Assembly (NCBI GenBank): GCA_964353355.1
Contig: CAYGVT010000012.1
Coordinates: 1 to 47,735 of the forward strand
Direction: 5' to 3'
Length of the DNA stretch: 47,735 nt
Origin: CAYGVT01 sp964353355
Lineage (GTDB): Archaea > Thermoplasmatota > DTKX01 > GCA-020343715
The position numbers and the translations under genes are program-made. Of the stretch, positions 33,784 to 43,000 are shown one piece after another (positions within the stretch are counted from its first letter, which is position 1; each line of letters opens with the position of its first letter). The notes beneath the pieces are model-generated. The model saw only the letters and a program-made list of their open reading frames with translations. It ran no database searches and was not told where the DNA came from.

Positions 33784-33816
33784 GCTCACGGCGGCGACAG
33801 GTCGCCCTCGAAGCCC
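33784..33816. repeat. Source copy of the 33-bp repeat (epimerase 3' end)
   Basis: Identical to 25602-25634. Here it is the functional 3' end of the epimerase gene, convergent with surface protein 3. Confidence 0.85.
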
Positions 33817-34865
33817 AGCCCCGGGGCCTGGGTTGGGAAGAGCGTGCCCTTTTTGAGGATGACGGTGCCCGCCGTCGGGTCATTGATGAGGTCCAGGTGG
33901 CCGTCCAGGTCCGCGTACACCACGCCCGGCCGCGCGAGCGCGAAGTGCAGCCCCGCCGCGATGCCCAGGGCCATCTCGTCCATGCAACCCACCATCGTCT
34001 CGAGCCCCGCGGCGCGCGCGACGGAGTTGATCTGCATCGCCTCCGACAGCCCACCCACCTTCATGATCTTCACATTGACCATGTCCGCGAGGTCGCCCTG
34101 CGCCAGGCGGAACGCGTCGCGCAGCGTCATGAGGCTCTCGTCCGCCATCACGGGGATGTGCACGTCGTGGGTCACGTGGCCCAGGAGGGCCGGCTGGCCC
34201 CTGGGCGTGGGCTGCTCGATGAGCTCGAGGTTCGCGGAGCGCGTCTCCTCCACGAACCGCAGCGTCTCGTACAGCGAGTAGCCCTGGTTCGCGTCCACTC
34301 GCAGCTCGACGCCGTCGCCCACCGCGTCGCGCACCGCGAGGATGCGCTCGATGTCATCGTCGACGTCGAGCCCCGCCTTGAGCTTGAGGCACTGGAAGCC
34401 CTGTCGCACGTACCGGCGCGCCCTGTTGACGGTCTGCGTCCTGGGCATGATGCCGATTGTGATGGACGTGCGCATGCGGTCGCGGAAGCCCCCGAGCAGC
34501 TTCCACAGCGGGAGCCCGGCCTCCTTGCCCAGGATGTCGTGGAGCGCGAGGTCCACGCCCGCGAGCGTGGAGGGCCTGTCCTCGAGGACGTCCTCGAGCC
34601 GCTCCAGGAGCATGGTGGTGCGCAGCGGGTCAGAGCCCCGCAGCGTGCGCGCGACCCTGCGGCGGATGGCGTCGAGGACGCCCTGCGGCGTCTCGCCGGT
34701 CACGTGCAGGTCCGGCGCGGAGCACCCCAGGCCCACCACGCCGTCGGTGCACTCGATCCTGACGATGACGTTGGTGACCTTGCTCACCCGCTCGTAGGCG
34801 ATCTCGTAGGGCTCCTTGAGCCGCATCGTGACCGGCCACGCCTCCACGCCCTTGATCCTCGTCAC
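33786..34865 (-). CDS. Enolase-superfamily epimerase (dipeptide epimerase / DgcA-like)
   Basis: 359 residues from a GTG at 34863-34865. The muconate-lactonizing subgroup pattern is complete: KLK lysines 161 and 163, metal ligands Asp191 (RVDANQG), Glu217 (IEQP) and Asp242 (ADES), and the opposite lysine 266 (NVKIMKVGG). A DLD motif at 319-321 (YADLDGHLDL) is the substrate-ammonium clamp of L-Ala-D/L-Glu epimerases and relatives. The chemistry is therefore removal and return of an alpha proton on an amino-acid derivative. N-acetyl-glutamate racemase (DgcA) belongs to the same superfamily and, in other organisms, works with a DUF1611 protein like the one two genes upstream. Last gene of the operon. 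Confidence 0.88.
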   Translation of the reverse strand: MTRIKGVEAWPVTMRLKEPYEIAYERVSKVTNVIVRIECTDGVVGLGCSAPDLHVTGETPQGVLDAIRRRVARTLRGSDPLRTTMLLERLEDVLEDRPSTLAGVDLALHDILGKEAGLPLWKLLGGFRDRMRTSITIGIMPRTQTVNRARRYVRQGFQCLKLKAGLDVDDDIERILAVRDAVGDGVELRVDANQGYSLYETLRFVEETRSANLELIEQPTPRGQPALLGHVTHDVHIPVMADESLMTLRDAFRLAQGDLADMVNVKIMKVGGLSEAMQINSVARAAGLETMVGCMDEMALGIAAGLHFALARPGVVYADLDGHLDLINDPTAGTVILKKGTLFPTQAPGLGFEGDLSPP

Positions 34866-34952
34866 GCGCCACCACCCCCCGTTCCCGCACGAACCACCGC
34901 AGCCGTCGCCGCTCCCGCCTGCGCGCGGTCGCGGCGATGCCCAGCACCGCCT

Positions 34953-37355
34953 CTAGTACCTCCTCTGGTATATCTCTTCGAGAGGCATCTTCTTGAGGTG
35001 CTCGATGAGCTCTACGAGGTTGCGCACCATGATGTCCCAGATGCGGCGGCCCTTCTCGGCCGAGGCGCGCATGGGGTCGCCGAGCACGCCCGAGGGCGAA
35101 ATCCTCGCGGTGCGCGTGTTCCACTCGACGCTCCTCCTGGAGGAGAAGTCCAGGTACCGGCTCGAGAAGTCGGGCACGAACCTCACCGCCTCCCCCATTC
35201 GCACGAGGTGCGGGCGCGTGGCGAGCGTGGTCGAGGTCTCTATCTCGCCCGAGTGCGCGTCGCCGGGCGTGTCCACGATGCCCGCCACGTCCGCGTCCGA
35301 GGTCTCGCCCGTCTCGACGGTCGTGAAGATGTTGGCGTCGCGGTTTATCATCTGGGCCGCGAACTTGAGCGCGGGCACGTTGCCCCCGTGGCCGTTGAGG
35401 ATGACGAGCTTCGAGATGCCCTGCTTGGCGACGCTGAGGCCCACCTCGTGGACCAGCCGCGACAGCGTGTCGGGCGTGATGCAGATGGTGCCCGCGAAGT
35501 CCTCGTGGTGGTAGGACACGCCGTAGGCTATCATGGGCAGCACCAGGGGCTTGGGGTCCGAGCACTCCGCGGCGACGCGCCGCGCGAGGTGGTCGGCGTC
35601 GAACGCGTCCGTGTCGAGGGGGAGGTGCGGCCCGTGCTGCTCGATGGAGCCCACGGGCAGGATGGCGAGGTCCACCTCGCGCAGCCGCTCCTGGGCCTCG
35701 GGCCACGTGAGCTCGGCCAGCAGGTAGGACGGCGACGCGCGGCGGGGCCTCCTCTTGGCCCTCTTGTCCCTGAACGGGGCCTCGAACGGGTATGGCCTCT
35801 TGAGGTCGGGGTCCTTCATCACGTCGAAGTCGACCCACTGGCGGCCCACGCGCCGGACCGAGCCGGTCGCGTGCTCGAGGACTATCCTGAGGATGGGCTC
35901 GCGCAGGTCGGCCGGGATGGCGTTCATGGGCGACTTCTCCGGGTCGAACCGGAGCTTGAGCACGAGCGGGCGGTTGTGGGCGTGCGCGGAGCCGATGCGG
36001 CCGCCCGGCAGCGCGCCCGCGACCGTGAGCATGTAGGCCAGGTGCTCCGCCTGTATGCGCTCGTGGTGCAGGTCGTGAGTGTCCAGGTCCTTGAGGCACC
36101 TGATGATCTGCTCGTGGGTGTAGCCGCACCGCTGAGGGTCGGCCCGCAGGGCGGTGAGCATCGCCACGATGCGCCGGCACTTCTCGCAAGCGCCGCAGGG
36201 GTAGACGCGGTCGCCCTCGATGTGGGTCGCGTGGCAGGACACCTGGAGGCGCTGGAGGTCCGCGTAGCGCTCGACGAGCACCTTCTCGATGAGCATCTCG
36301 GAGAGCGGCCGGATGAGGGAGAACTGGGCGACACCCCAGCCCTTGGTCACGAAGTACCGCGTCATCGTCTCGTCGAAGTACCGGCTCTGGTCGTAGACCC
36401 CCTTGTAGTGCGTGATGCCCTTGTGCCTGAGGCGCCACGTGGTGTCGTGCTCGTCGCCGAGCGCGAGGCGCGTGATGCCGCGCTTGCGCAGCAGCGGCAG
36501 CGCGCCGAAGATGAACACCGCCACCGTCCACAGGCGGATGGGGTACTCGTCCGACCTGACGTTGGCGAAGTCCTGGCGCACGAACGGGAAGTGCCGGATG
36601 AAGAACGGGAACACGCGGTCGGCGTTGGTCCAGACCCTCGCGGTGTTGGGCACGGTGTCCTTGAGGTAGCGGTACGCGTTGAGCGCGGTGTACCAGTGCC
36701 GGCCCGATTCGTTCACGAAGATGGGGTGCACGTCGCGTCCCATCTCGTCGAGGAGGGCGAACGTGAGCAGGCTGTCCTTGCCGCCCGACGATAGCACCGC
36801 GACCTTGCCCGCGTCCTTGCCCCAGGGGGACTTGCCGCGCGCGGCCGACTTGAGGAGCCCCACCGGCACGGGGTCCGGGAACACCACCTCGGCCTGGACG
36901 TAGCTCTCCCGCCTCACGGGCGGCAGCCGCGCGGCCTCGCCGACCAGGAACGGGTTGGGCATGAGGAACTTGATGACGAATATCTCGCGGGCCGTGTTGT
37001 CGATCGCGGCGCGGATGAAGCCGCGGTCGCGGCCCGTGAAGGGCCCGTGCAGCACGATGCGCCTGCAGAACAGGCCGTAGTTGATGGCGACCTGCACGCC
37101 CATGATCGAGGCCAGGTTCACCGACGCCGGGTCGGCCGGGTCGAACACGTCCTCCTCGAACCTGTATATCAAGTCGATGCTGTCGGTCCGGTCCCCGACC
37201 GTGACCCTGTAGGGCGCGACCATCCTGCGCGGCTCGACCCTGACGGGACCGACCTCGAGCGTGTCGATGGCGAGCAGCGCCAAGAGCGGGTCGTCCTTGG
37301 CCTGGGCGCGGCCGCGCCCTGCGCGGTCGCGGGCCCCTTCGGGTGGAGGCGTCAT
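34953..37355 (-). CDS. PP-loop ATPase fused to creatininase-family amidohydrolase
   Basis: 800 residues from ATG 37353-37355; the frame is open to 37415 but the extra part is not conserved-looking. Residues about 25-170 form an N-terminal domain of unknown fold. A PP-loop SGGKDS (190-195) follows, with LALGDEHDTTWR, FSLIRPLSEMLIEKVL and a cysteine cluster CGACEKC (387-393). This layout resembles MurL, which epimerises the glutamate of a cell-wall precursor using ATP, and ExsB-like enzymes; I am only moderately sure. Residues about 544-780 are a complete creatininase-type hydrolase with GSIEQHGPHLPLDTD, ILNGHGGN and DAHSGEIETS metal-binding motifs. There is no internal stop or restart signal between the halves. 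It lies 34 nt after the DUF1611 gene. Confidence 0.85.
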   Translation of the reverse strand: MTPPPEGARDRAGRGRAQAKDDPLLALLAIDTLEVGPVRVEPRRMVAPYRVTVGDRTDSIDLIYRFEEDVFDPADPASVNLASIMGVQVAINYGLFCRRIVLHGPFTGRDRGFIRAAIDNTAREIFVIKFLMPNPFLVGEAARLPPVRRESYVQAEVVFPDPVPVGLLKSAARGKSPWGKDAGKVAVLSSGGKDSLLTFALLDEMGRDVHPIFVNESGRHWYTALNAYRYLKDTVPNTARVWTNADRVFPFFIRHFPFVRQDFANVRSDEYPIRLWTVAVFIFGALPLLRKRGITRLALGDEHDTTWRLRHKGITHYKGVYDQSRYFDETMTRYFVTKGWGVAQFSLIRPLSEMLIEKVLVERYADLQRLQVSCHATHIEGDRVYPCGACEKCRRIVAMLTALRADPQRCGYTHEQIIRCLKDLDTHDLHHERIQAEHLAYMLTVAGALPGGRIGSAHAHNRPLVLKLRFDPEKSPMNAIPADLREPILRIVLEHATGSVRRVGRQWVDFDVMKDPDLKRPYPFEAPFRDKRAKRRPRRASPSYLLAELTWPEAQERLREVDLAILPVGSIEQHGPHLPLDTDAFDADHLARRVAAECSDPKPLVLPMIAYGVSYHHEDFAGTICITPDTLSRLVHEVGLSVAKQGISKLVILNGHGGNVPALKFAAQMINRDANIFTTVETGETSDADVAGIVDTPGDAHSGEIETSTTLATRPHLVRMGEAVRFVPDFSSRYLDFSSRRSVEWNTRTARISPSGVLGDPMRASAEKGRRIWDIMVRNLVELIEHLKKMPLEEIYQRRY

Positions 37356-37389
37356 CTGCTTCCCGTGCTTGGAATGGACTTTGCCCCTA

Positions 37390-38505
37390 TCAACCCTTCC
37401 GTGGGCCGCGCGCACGGCGGCGGCGGGCCCTGGCGATGTGGGGCTCGAGCGCCTCCACGAGCCTGCCGGCGCCCTGGACGAGCACGTCGACCGTCGGCAG
37501 CCCCACCCTGCGCTCTATGCGAGCGCACACGCGCGGCACGTCGGCGGGCCTGATGCCCTCGTGGTTGAGCGTGACGGCCACGACGGGCTTGCCCGAGATG
37601 AGCTCGAGGACCCTTATCTGGTGCTCGAGGGGGTGCATCCTGAAACCGGGGAAGCCGTCGTACTCCTCGCGCGTCTCCGCCCACTGGAACACCATCACGT
37701 CGGGCCGGCCCGCGGCGAGCAGCTCGAAGCCGCCCGGGTAGGCCGGGTTGAGGAGGCTGCCCTGGCCCTCGAGGAGGATGACGTCGGGCCGCTCGCCCTC
37801 CCACGCGGACCACACGGCGTGCTCTATCTCGCCCGCGACGAAGTCGTTCACGAGCGAGTCGAGCAGGATGCCGTACTTGGCGCCCTGCATCCATGCGGTC
37901 TGGCCGGTGCCCACCATCTCGCACCCGTAGCCCGCGGCGCGGAGCGCGTCCAAGAGCACCCACGCGGAGGTGCGCTTGCCGATGGCGCTGTCGGCCCCGA
38001 GCATGGCGACCCTGAGGCACCTGACCTGCTCGATCTTGCCCGTGAAGAAGTGCAGCTCCTTGATGGGCGGGGGCTTGCGCACGTCGCGGATGACGACACC
38101 GTGCCTCTTTGCCAGGGCGGCCACCTCCGCGTCCTCGGTGAGGTAGTCGTGCAGCCCGCAGTCCACGTTGAGCCCCAGGCGGATGGCGACCTTCACGTCC
38201 TCCCTGGCCTCCGGGCTCAGGCGCCCGCCGTCGGGCGCGAGGCCCACCACCAGGTGCGTGGCTGCCGTGCCCGCGCGCTTGGCCGCGTCGCAGGCCTCCT
38301 TGACGGAGGCGTAGATGGGGATGCCCTTGGCCCTGCGGTCCAGCACCTCTCCGGCGTCCCGCCCCGCGAGCTTGGCGTCCACCACGCCGAGGATGCGGTA
38401 GCGCTCGCACCGCCTGACCAGGCCGTGGGCGGTCTTGCCGTTGGTGGTGCCGAAGCAGCCCTGGCAGTAGACGATGGCGTTGCCCTCGGGAAATCCGCGC
38501 GTCAC
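37390..38505 (-). CDS. DUF1611 family protein (DgcN-like)
   Basis: 371 residues from a GTG at 38503-38505 that overlaps the upstream gene's stop by 4 nt, so translation is coupled. The N-terminal half (about 10-150) is Rossmann-like, with VYCQGCFGTTNGKTAHGL and LVVGLAPDGG. The C-terminal half has a P-loop-like GADSAIGKRTSAWVLLDAL (about 182-200) and VILLEGQGSLLNPAYPGG, both DUF1611 hallmarks. A DUF1611 member called DgcN has been reported as a D-glutamate N-acetyltransferase acting with an enolase-superfamily racemase, DgcA. The presence of an epimerase in the same operon makes a related role here plausible; substrate and cofactor are unproven. Confidence 0.85.
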   Translation of the reverse strand: MTRGFPEGNAIVYCQGCFGTTNGKTAHGLVRRCERYRILGVVDAKLAGRDAGEVLDRRAKGIPIYASVKEACDAAKRAGTAATHLVVGLAPDGGRLSPEAREDVKVAIRLGLNVDCGLHDYLTEDAEVAALAKRHGVVIRDVRKPPPIKELHFFTGKIEQVRCLRVAMLGADSAIGKRTSAWVLLDALRAAGYGCEMVGTGQTAWMQGAKYGILLDSLVNDFVAGEIEHAVWSAWEGERPDVILLEGQGSLLNPAYPGGFELLAAGRPDVMVFQWAETREEYDGFPGFRMHPLEHQIRVLELISGKPVVAVTLNHEGIRPADVPRVCARIERRVGLPTVDVLVQGAGRLVEALEPHIARARRRRARGPRKG

Positions 38506-39683
38506 GTGCGCCGCCCCGTGAGGATGACCACGTACCGGTCGCTAGGGAGCGCCTCGCGCCGGTGGCGCTCCAGCAGCGCTATGAGCCCCGCCGTGGAGGC
38601 GGGCAGCACGGAGAGGCCCTCGCGCTCGCGTATGAGGCGCGCGTAGGTGAGCATGCCCCTGTCGGTCGCGTAGGCAGCCCAGCCGTCGCTCCCGCGGACC
38701 GCGTCCAGGGCAAGGTTGCCGTCCGCCGAGTGCCAGTTGACGAGGGGCTCGTTGACAGGGGTCTCGTGGATGACCTCGGGGCTGAGGTCGCCGCACCGTT
38801 CCGCGCCCTTGAGGTAGGCCTGGATGATGGGGTTCTTGCCGAAGGACGAGCCCGCGACCATGCGCGGCACGCGCGACGTCTTGCCGCGACGGTAGAGGCT
38901 CACGAAGCCCCTGTAGATGCCCGCGAGCGTGGTGCCGTTGGAGACCGGCACCGCCACGACGGCGGGCGCGTCGCGCAGGTCGTCGTAGATCTCCTTGGCG
39001 ATCTCGCCGTAGGCCTGGAGCTGCAGCGCGGTGTTCGCGCCGCCGGGGTTGGCGTCGTAGAGCTCCTCGGCCTCCGCGTGCTGCTTGGACACGACGACCG
39101 CGTCCTCGTAGGTGCCCGGCACCCGGACAATCTCGGCACCGTTGCGCGTCATCTCCTGGACGCGCTTGGTGTGGAAGTCCTGCGGGATGAACACGACGCA
39201 CTTGAGGCCCGCGAGCGAGGCCGCGAGCGCGACCGCGGCGCCGTAGTTGCCGCAGGTCGCGATGGTCACGCCATCGAAGCCGCGACGGAGCGCGTCCATG
39301 GCCTGCGCGAAGGCGATGCGGTCCTTCTGCGTGCCGGTGGGGTTGCCACCGTCGAACTTGAGGAATATCTGCCGCAGGCCCACCTCGCGCTCGATGTTGC
39401 GCGCGCGGCTGAGGCCGGTGTCGCCGATCTCCGAGTCGAAGATGTCATCGAAGGCCTCGAGCCTCTCCTCGATGCTGCGGGACCAGTCCGCGGCCACGTG
39501 CCGCTGCGACTCGAGCTCGGGCGCGATGGCGGGCTCGAACGCGGTCGCACCGTCGAGGAGGCCGTTGACGTGCACGCCGTTGACGGGCTGTGCCCCGTCC
39601 ATGAGCATGCTCTGCATCGTCTCCTTGTCGTCCGCCTTCTTCGGTCTACTGGGGGGTTCCACTTCCTGCCCGGAGACAACCAT
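38502..39683 (-). CDS. Threonine-synthase-like PLP-dependent enzyme
   Basis: 393 residues. A fold-type II PLP enzyme: KFDGGNPTGTQKDR carries the Schiff-base lysine K120, ATCGNYGAAVALAASLAG binds the cofactor ring side, and PVSNGTTLAGIYRG is the phosphate-binding loop. It lacks the long N-terminal domain of bacterial threonine synthase but has about 85 extra residues before the core. Its branch resembles threonine synthase more than cysteine synthase, yet the operon holds no threonine-pathway gene, so a beta- or gamma-replacement on another amino acid is possible. GGTGAG before the ATG is the ribosome-binding site. First gene of the four-gene operon. Confidence 0.85.
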   Translation of the reverse strand: MVVSGQEVEPPSRPKKADDKETMQSMLMDGAQPVNGVHVNGLLDGATAFEPAIAPELESQRHVAADWSRSIEERLEAFDDIFDSEIGDTGLSRARNIEREVGLRQIFLKFDGGNPTGTQKDRIAFAQAMDALRRGFDGVTIATCGNYGAAVALAASLAGLKCVVFIPQDFHTKRVQEMTRNGAEIVRVPGTYEDAVVVSKQHAEAEELYDANPGGANTALQLQAYGEIAKEIYDDLRDAPAVVAVPVSNGTTLAGIYRGFVSLYRRGKTSRVPRMVAGSSFGKNPIIQAYLKGAERCGDLSPEVIHETPVNEPLVNWHSADGNLALDAVRGSDGWAAYATDRGMLTYARLIREREGLSVLPASTAGLIALLERHRREALPSDRYVVILTGRRT

Positions 39684-40078
39684 CTAGGAGCTCACCCGGC
39701 CCGATGTCGAGGGGCGAAAGGGTCCCTTGGAGACTGCCACAAAAGAGTCGGAGGCAACCACTGTCCGTCTGCCCATTATGCGCGGTCACCCACCATGTCG
39801 CCTTGGTCCCTTGCCCTGCTCCGGCATCTCGGCGCGATGCTGTCCCCCGCGCGGTCTGCGCGGGGCTGGATACATCCATCGGGACGCACGGATAAAAAAT
39901 CTTCGGTCGAGGTATCAGGGGATGCGACCGGCCCCCGCCCCCGCCGGGGGCGGGAGCGGGTGCGAGGGCGCGGGGGCGCCGTGACGGCGCCGCCACCGCG
40001 CGCCCTGCCCGCGGGGATTCGAAACCAAAGGTATTTCTGCCCCGCCAGGGGATACGTGCACTGCCGTCCGGGGGTGCT
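39684..40078. other. Divergent promoter region with GC-rich hairpins
   Basis: A 395-nt gap between the minus-strand epimerase operon and the plus-strand surface protein 4 gene. No convincing gene. It holds an A/T block (GGATAAAAAATC, about 39890-39901), two strong inverted repeats (39934-39954 and 39975-39991) and a TATA-like GTATTTC near 40031-40037 for the plus-strand gene. Confidence 0.6.
39934..39991. promoter_or_regulatory. Two perfect GC-rich inverted repeats
   Basis: CCCGCCCCC (39934-39942) pairs perfectly with 39946-39954 across a 3-nt loop. GGCGCCGTGACGGCGCC (39975-39991) is a perfect 17-bp inverted repeat with one central base. They lie in the shared upstream region of two divergent transcripts and could be operators or RNA leader hairpins. 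Confidence 0.45.
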
Positions 40079-43000
40079 GTGTTGGGAAGTCGGTCGCAGA
40101 AACGCGCCTCCTACCGAGCCGCGATCGCACTGCTCTGCCTCGCTGCGCTCGCCCTCATCGCCGCGCTGCTGATGGCCGCCGACCCCGCGGGCGCGACCAT
40201 CACGGGCGACGCACCTCCCGCGTCCGGGGACTGGGTCGTCAGCCATCCCACGGCGGTCGCGGGCGAGACCGTGACGGTCCCCGGGAACGTCGTCATCCGG
40301 TCGAGCCTCGACCTCGAGGGCTCGACGGTGTACCTCGCCCCCTCCTCCAACGGCTCGCTGGGGCTCGCCGTTGCGGCCACCGGCCAGCTCAACGCGACGG
40401 GCTCGCGGTTCGCGAGCTCGACCGCCTACGGCTACGGGTTCGTCGTGCTCGGCCGCATGAACGCCTCCACCACCACGTTCGAGGACTGCTTCCGAGGGGT
40501 CCGCATCGAGACCGCGGACACCGTCCTCATCACCGACTGCTCCATCACGTCCCCTCTCGACGTCGCGCTCGTCCTCGAGGGCGCGAACGGCACCCGCGTC
40601 GACGGACTGCACATACTCTCCATGAGCTGGCGCCACCAGGTGACGGTCTCGGCGGCCACCAAGAGGGCCGACGTGACCGAGCCCGTACCGGTGGTCGCGC
40701 CCGGCGTCGTCCGTGTGCTGGGAGGCCACCCGTCCCTCGCAGGCCTGAACGTGAGCTTCCTGAGGAGGGTCGATGCCTCCGTGACCCTCAGGTACAGCCA
40801 CGACCCGGGCGCGTTCCTCGTCGAGCTGGAGTGCCCCGTCATCGAGGTCGTCGGCGCGACGGCCCTCAACGTCTCGGGCGTCGAGCTGCACGACGCGCTC
40901 TGCCGATTCTACTGCGATGTCACCGCGATCAGCGGACTGGGCCAGGGCGTCAGGGCGGTCCTGAACGTGGTGTCATTCACTACGGCCCTTCGCGCGGCGG
41001 AGGTCCCGTCCATCGACCTTGCTGGCTGCTCGTTCGAGCGGGTCTGGGCCTTCACCACGGGACTGGGCATCGTGAGGTCCGGCAACTTCCGGTCGTTCAC
41101 CCAGAAGACCGACCCGCTGGACCCGCTTGTCCTCGGATTCCACGTGTCCGCCGCCCTCGCGGGCGACGGTCCGCACGCCTACGCGGTCGCGCTGCACGAC
41201 ATGACCGTCTCGAGCGCGAGGCTCCTCCAGGCCAGGCTGTACCCAGACCTCCCTGGCAACGGATGGCCCGTCTTCGGGCTGGGCATCACCGTCGACCGGG
41301 TCGCCCTCGACCGGTCCAACGGCTCCGTGTCGGTCGAGTTCGAGCCCGCGTCCACCGGCCGCAAGACGCTCGACGCCACGCTGGTGATGGCCAACTGCAC
41401 GTTCGCGCGCACGATCGAGTCCCTCGTCCAGGTCAACTGCCTGCCAGGCCCGGCCCCCGACAGCTACCGGTCCTTCATCCTCAGCGACACCATCCTCCTC
41501 GACCGGTGCACGATCGGGGATTCCATGTCCAGGACGGGTGCCCTCGCCCGCACGCGCGTGGTCGGGGGCCTGAACGACCTGTTCGAGCGCACCGTCGAGC
41601 TGCGCAACTGCACCCTCGTGCGCAACCTTGGGCCCCTGTTCGAGATGCGGGCGTCGGAGTCGCACACGGGGGGCCGCGAGCGATTCGTGCTCACGGATTG
41701 CCTGCTCGCGGACAACAGGGAGACGACGTACGACCCCAGGGTCGGACCGATGCCTGCCTGGTTCACGCTACAGGGCTGGGAGGAGGTCACTCTCGAGCGC
41801 TGCACCTTCAGGAACAACAGCATCGAGGAGGGCATCCGCATCGACGCGCCGGGCACGGGCGCGGAGCCGTCGGCGCTGACCGTGCGCGGCTGTACGTTCG
41901 ATGGGAACCATCCCATCGAGGCGCGCTTGCGGCCGCCCAGCTTCCTCAACATCTCCTGGGGCGGCGACCTGCTTATCGAGGATAACTACGTCGTCGACTC
42001 GAGCATGATGCTCCTCAACGCGTCGGAGGACCCGCTCTTCGCGCACTACAGCCGGCTCGAGCTGCGCGGCAACCGAGTGCGGGACAACTTCGGCAGGCTG
42101 GTGCTGCTATGGAACACGGACGCCAACCACTCCTTGCTCACGGCGGTCTTCCGCGACAATACGTTCGAGGACTGCACCGGGCCCCTGGTCGATTACCCTC
42201 ACACGGACTACGAGGTGAAGTACCTGAGCTGGGACGCGCGCATCGACATCGTCAACAACACGGCGCGCAGGTGCGAGGGGGCCGTGTTCTGGTGCTACGG
42301 CGACATCCACGTGCGCGACAACCGTTTCGAGGATTGCCTGGGGCTCCCGCTGCGCCTCGACAACCTCCGCGACAACCAGCCCGTGCTCGAGAACAACACA
42401 TTCGTGCGGTGCGAGGACTGCATCCACATCGGTGGCAAGGCCGCGTTCATCACCCGCGTGCTCATGTTCATGAACGACACGTCCCTCAACTGCACGGGCA
42501 CGGCGCTGTCCCTGTTCAGGGTCGAGGCGAACCTGACCCGCATCGACATCACCGGGGCCGCGACCGCCATCGTGGCCGATGACTCGGTCGCGGACGCGTA
42601 CGACTCCACCATCGAGCCCGGCTCGGCGCGCGTCGCCGACTACGGCTACGTGAGGGTGTGGTCCGGCCTCCAGGTGCGCGTCGAGTGGGCCAACGCGACG
42701 TGGGTGCCCTCGGGCAACGGCGTCGCGGGCGCGATGGTCACGCGGTTCGACCGCAGCGGGACCTTCCGTGGCACCGACCCCACCGACGATGACGGGTGGA
42801 CGGGCGTCGCGTGGGCCCGGCAGTGGTCGCTCGAGTGGCTCGTGGGCACGCTCAACTACACGCTCTGCACGCCCTACAACCTGACCGCGTCGTGGTCGAG
42901 CTTCTTCTCCTCGGTCGAGGTCGAGCTCGACCGTCCCCGCGTGGGCGCGGACGCCGTGCTGCTCCTGTTCGGCGACATGCAGCTGCCGCTGCTGGTCGTG

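Noticed and set aside
40005..40040. GATTCGAAACC, resembling a tRNA T-loop
   Set aside because: No T stem, acceptor stem or anticodon arm can be formed around it on either strand.
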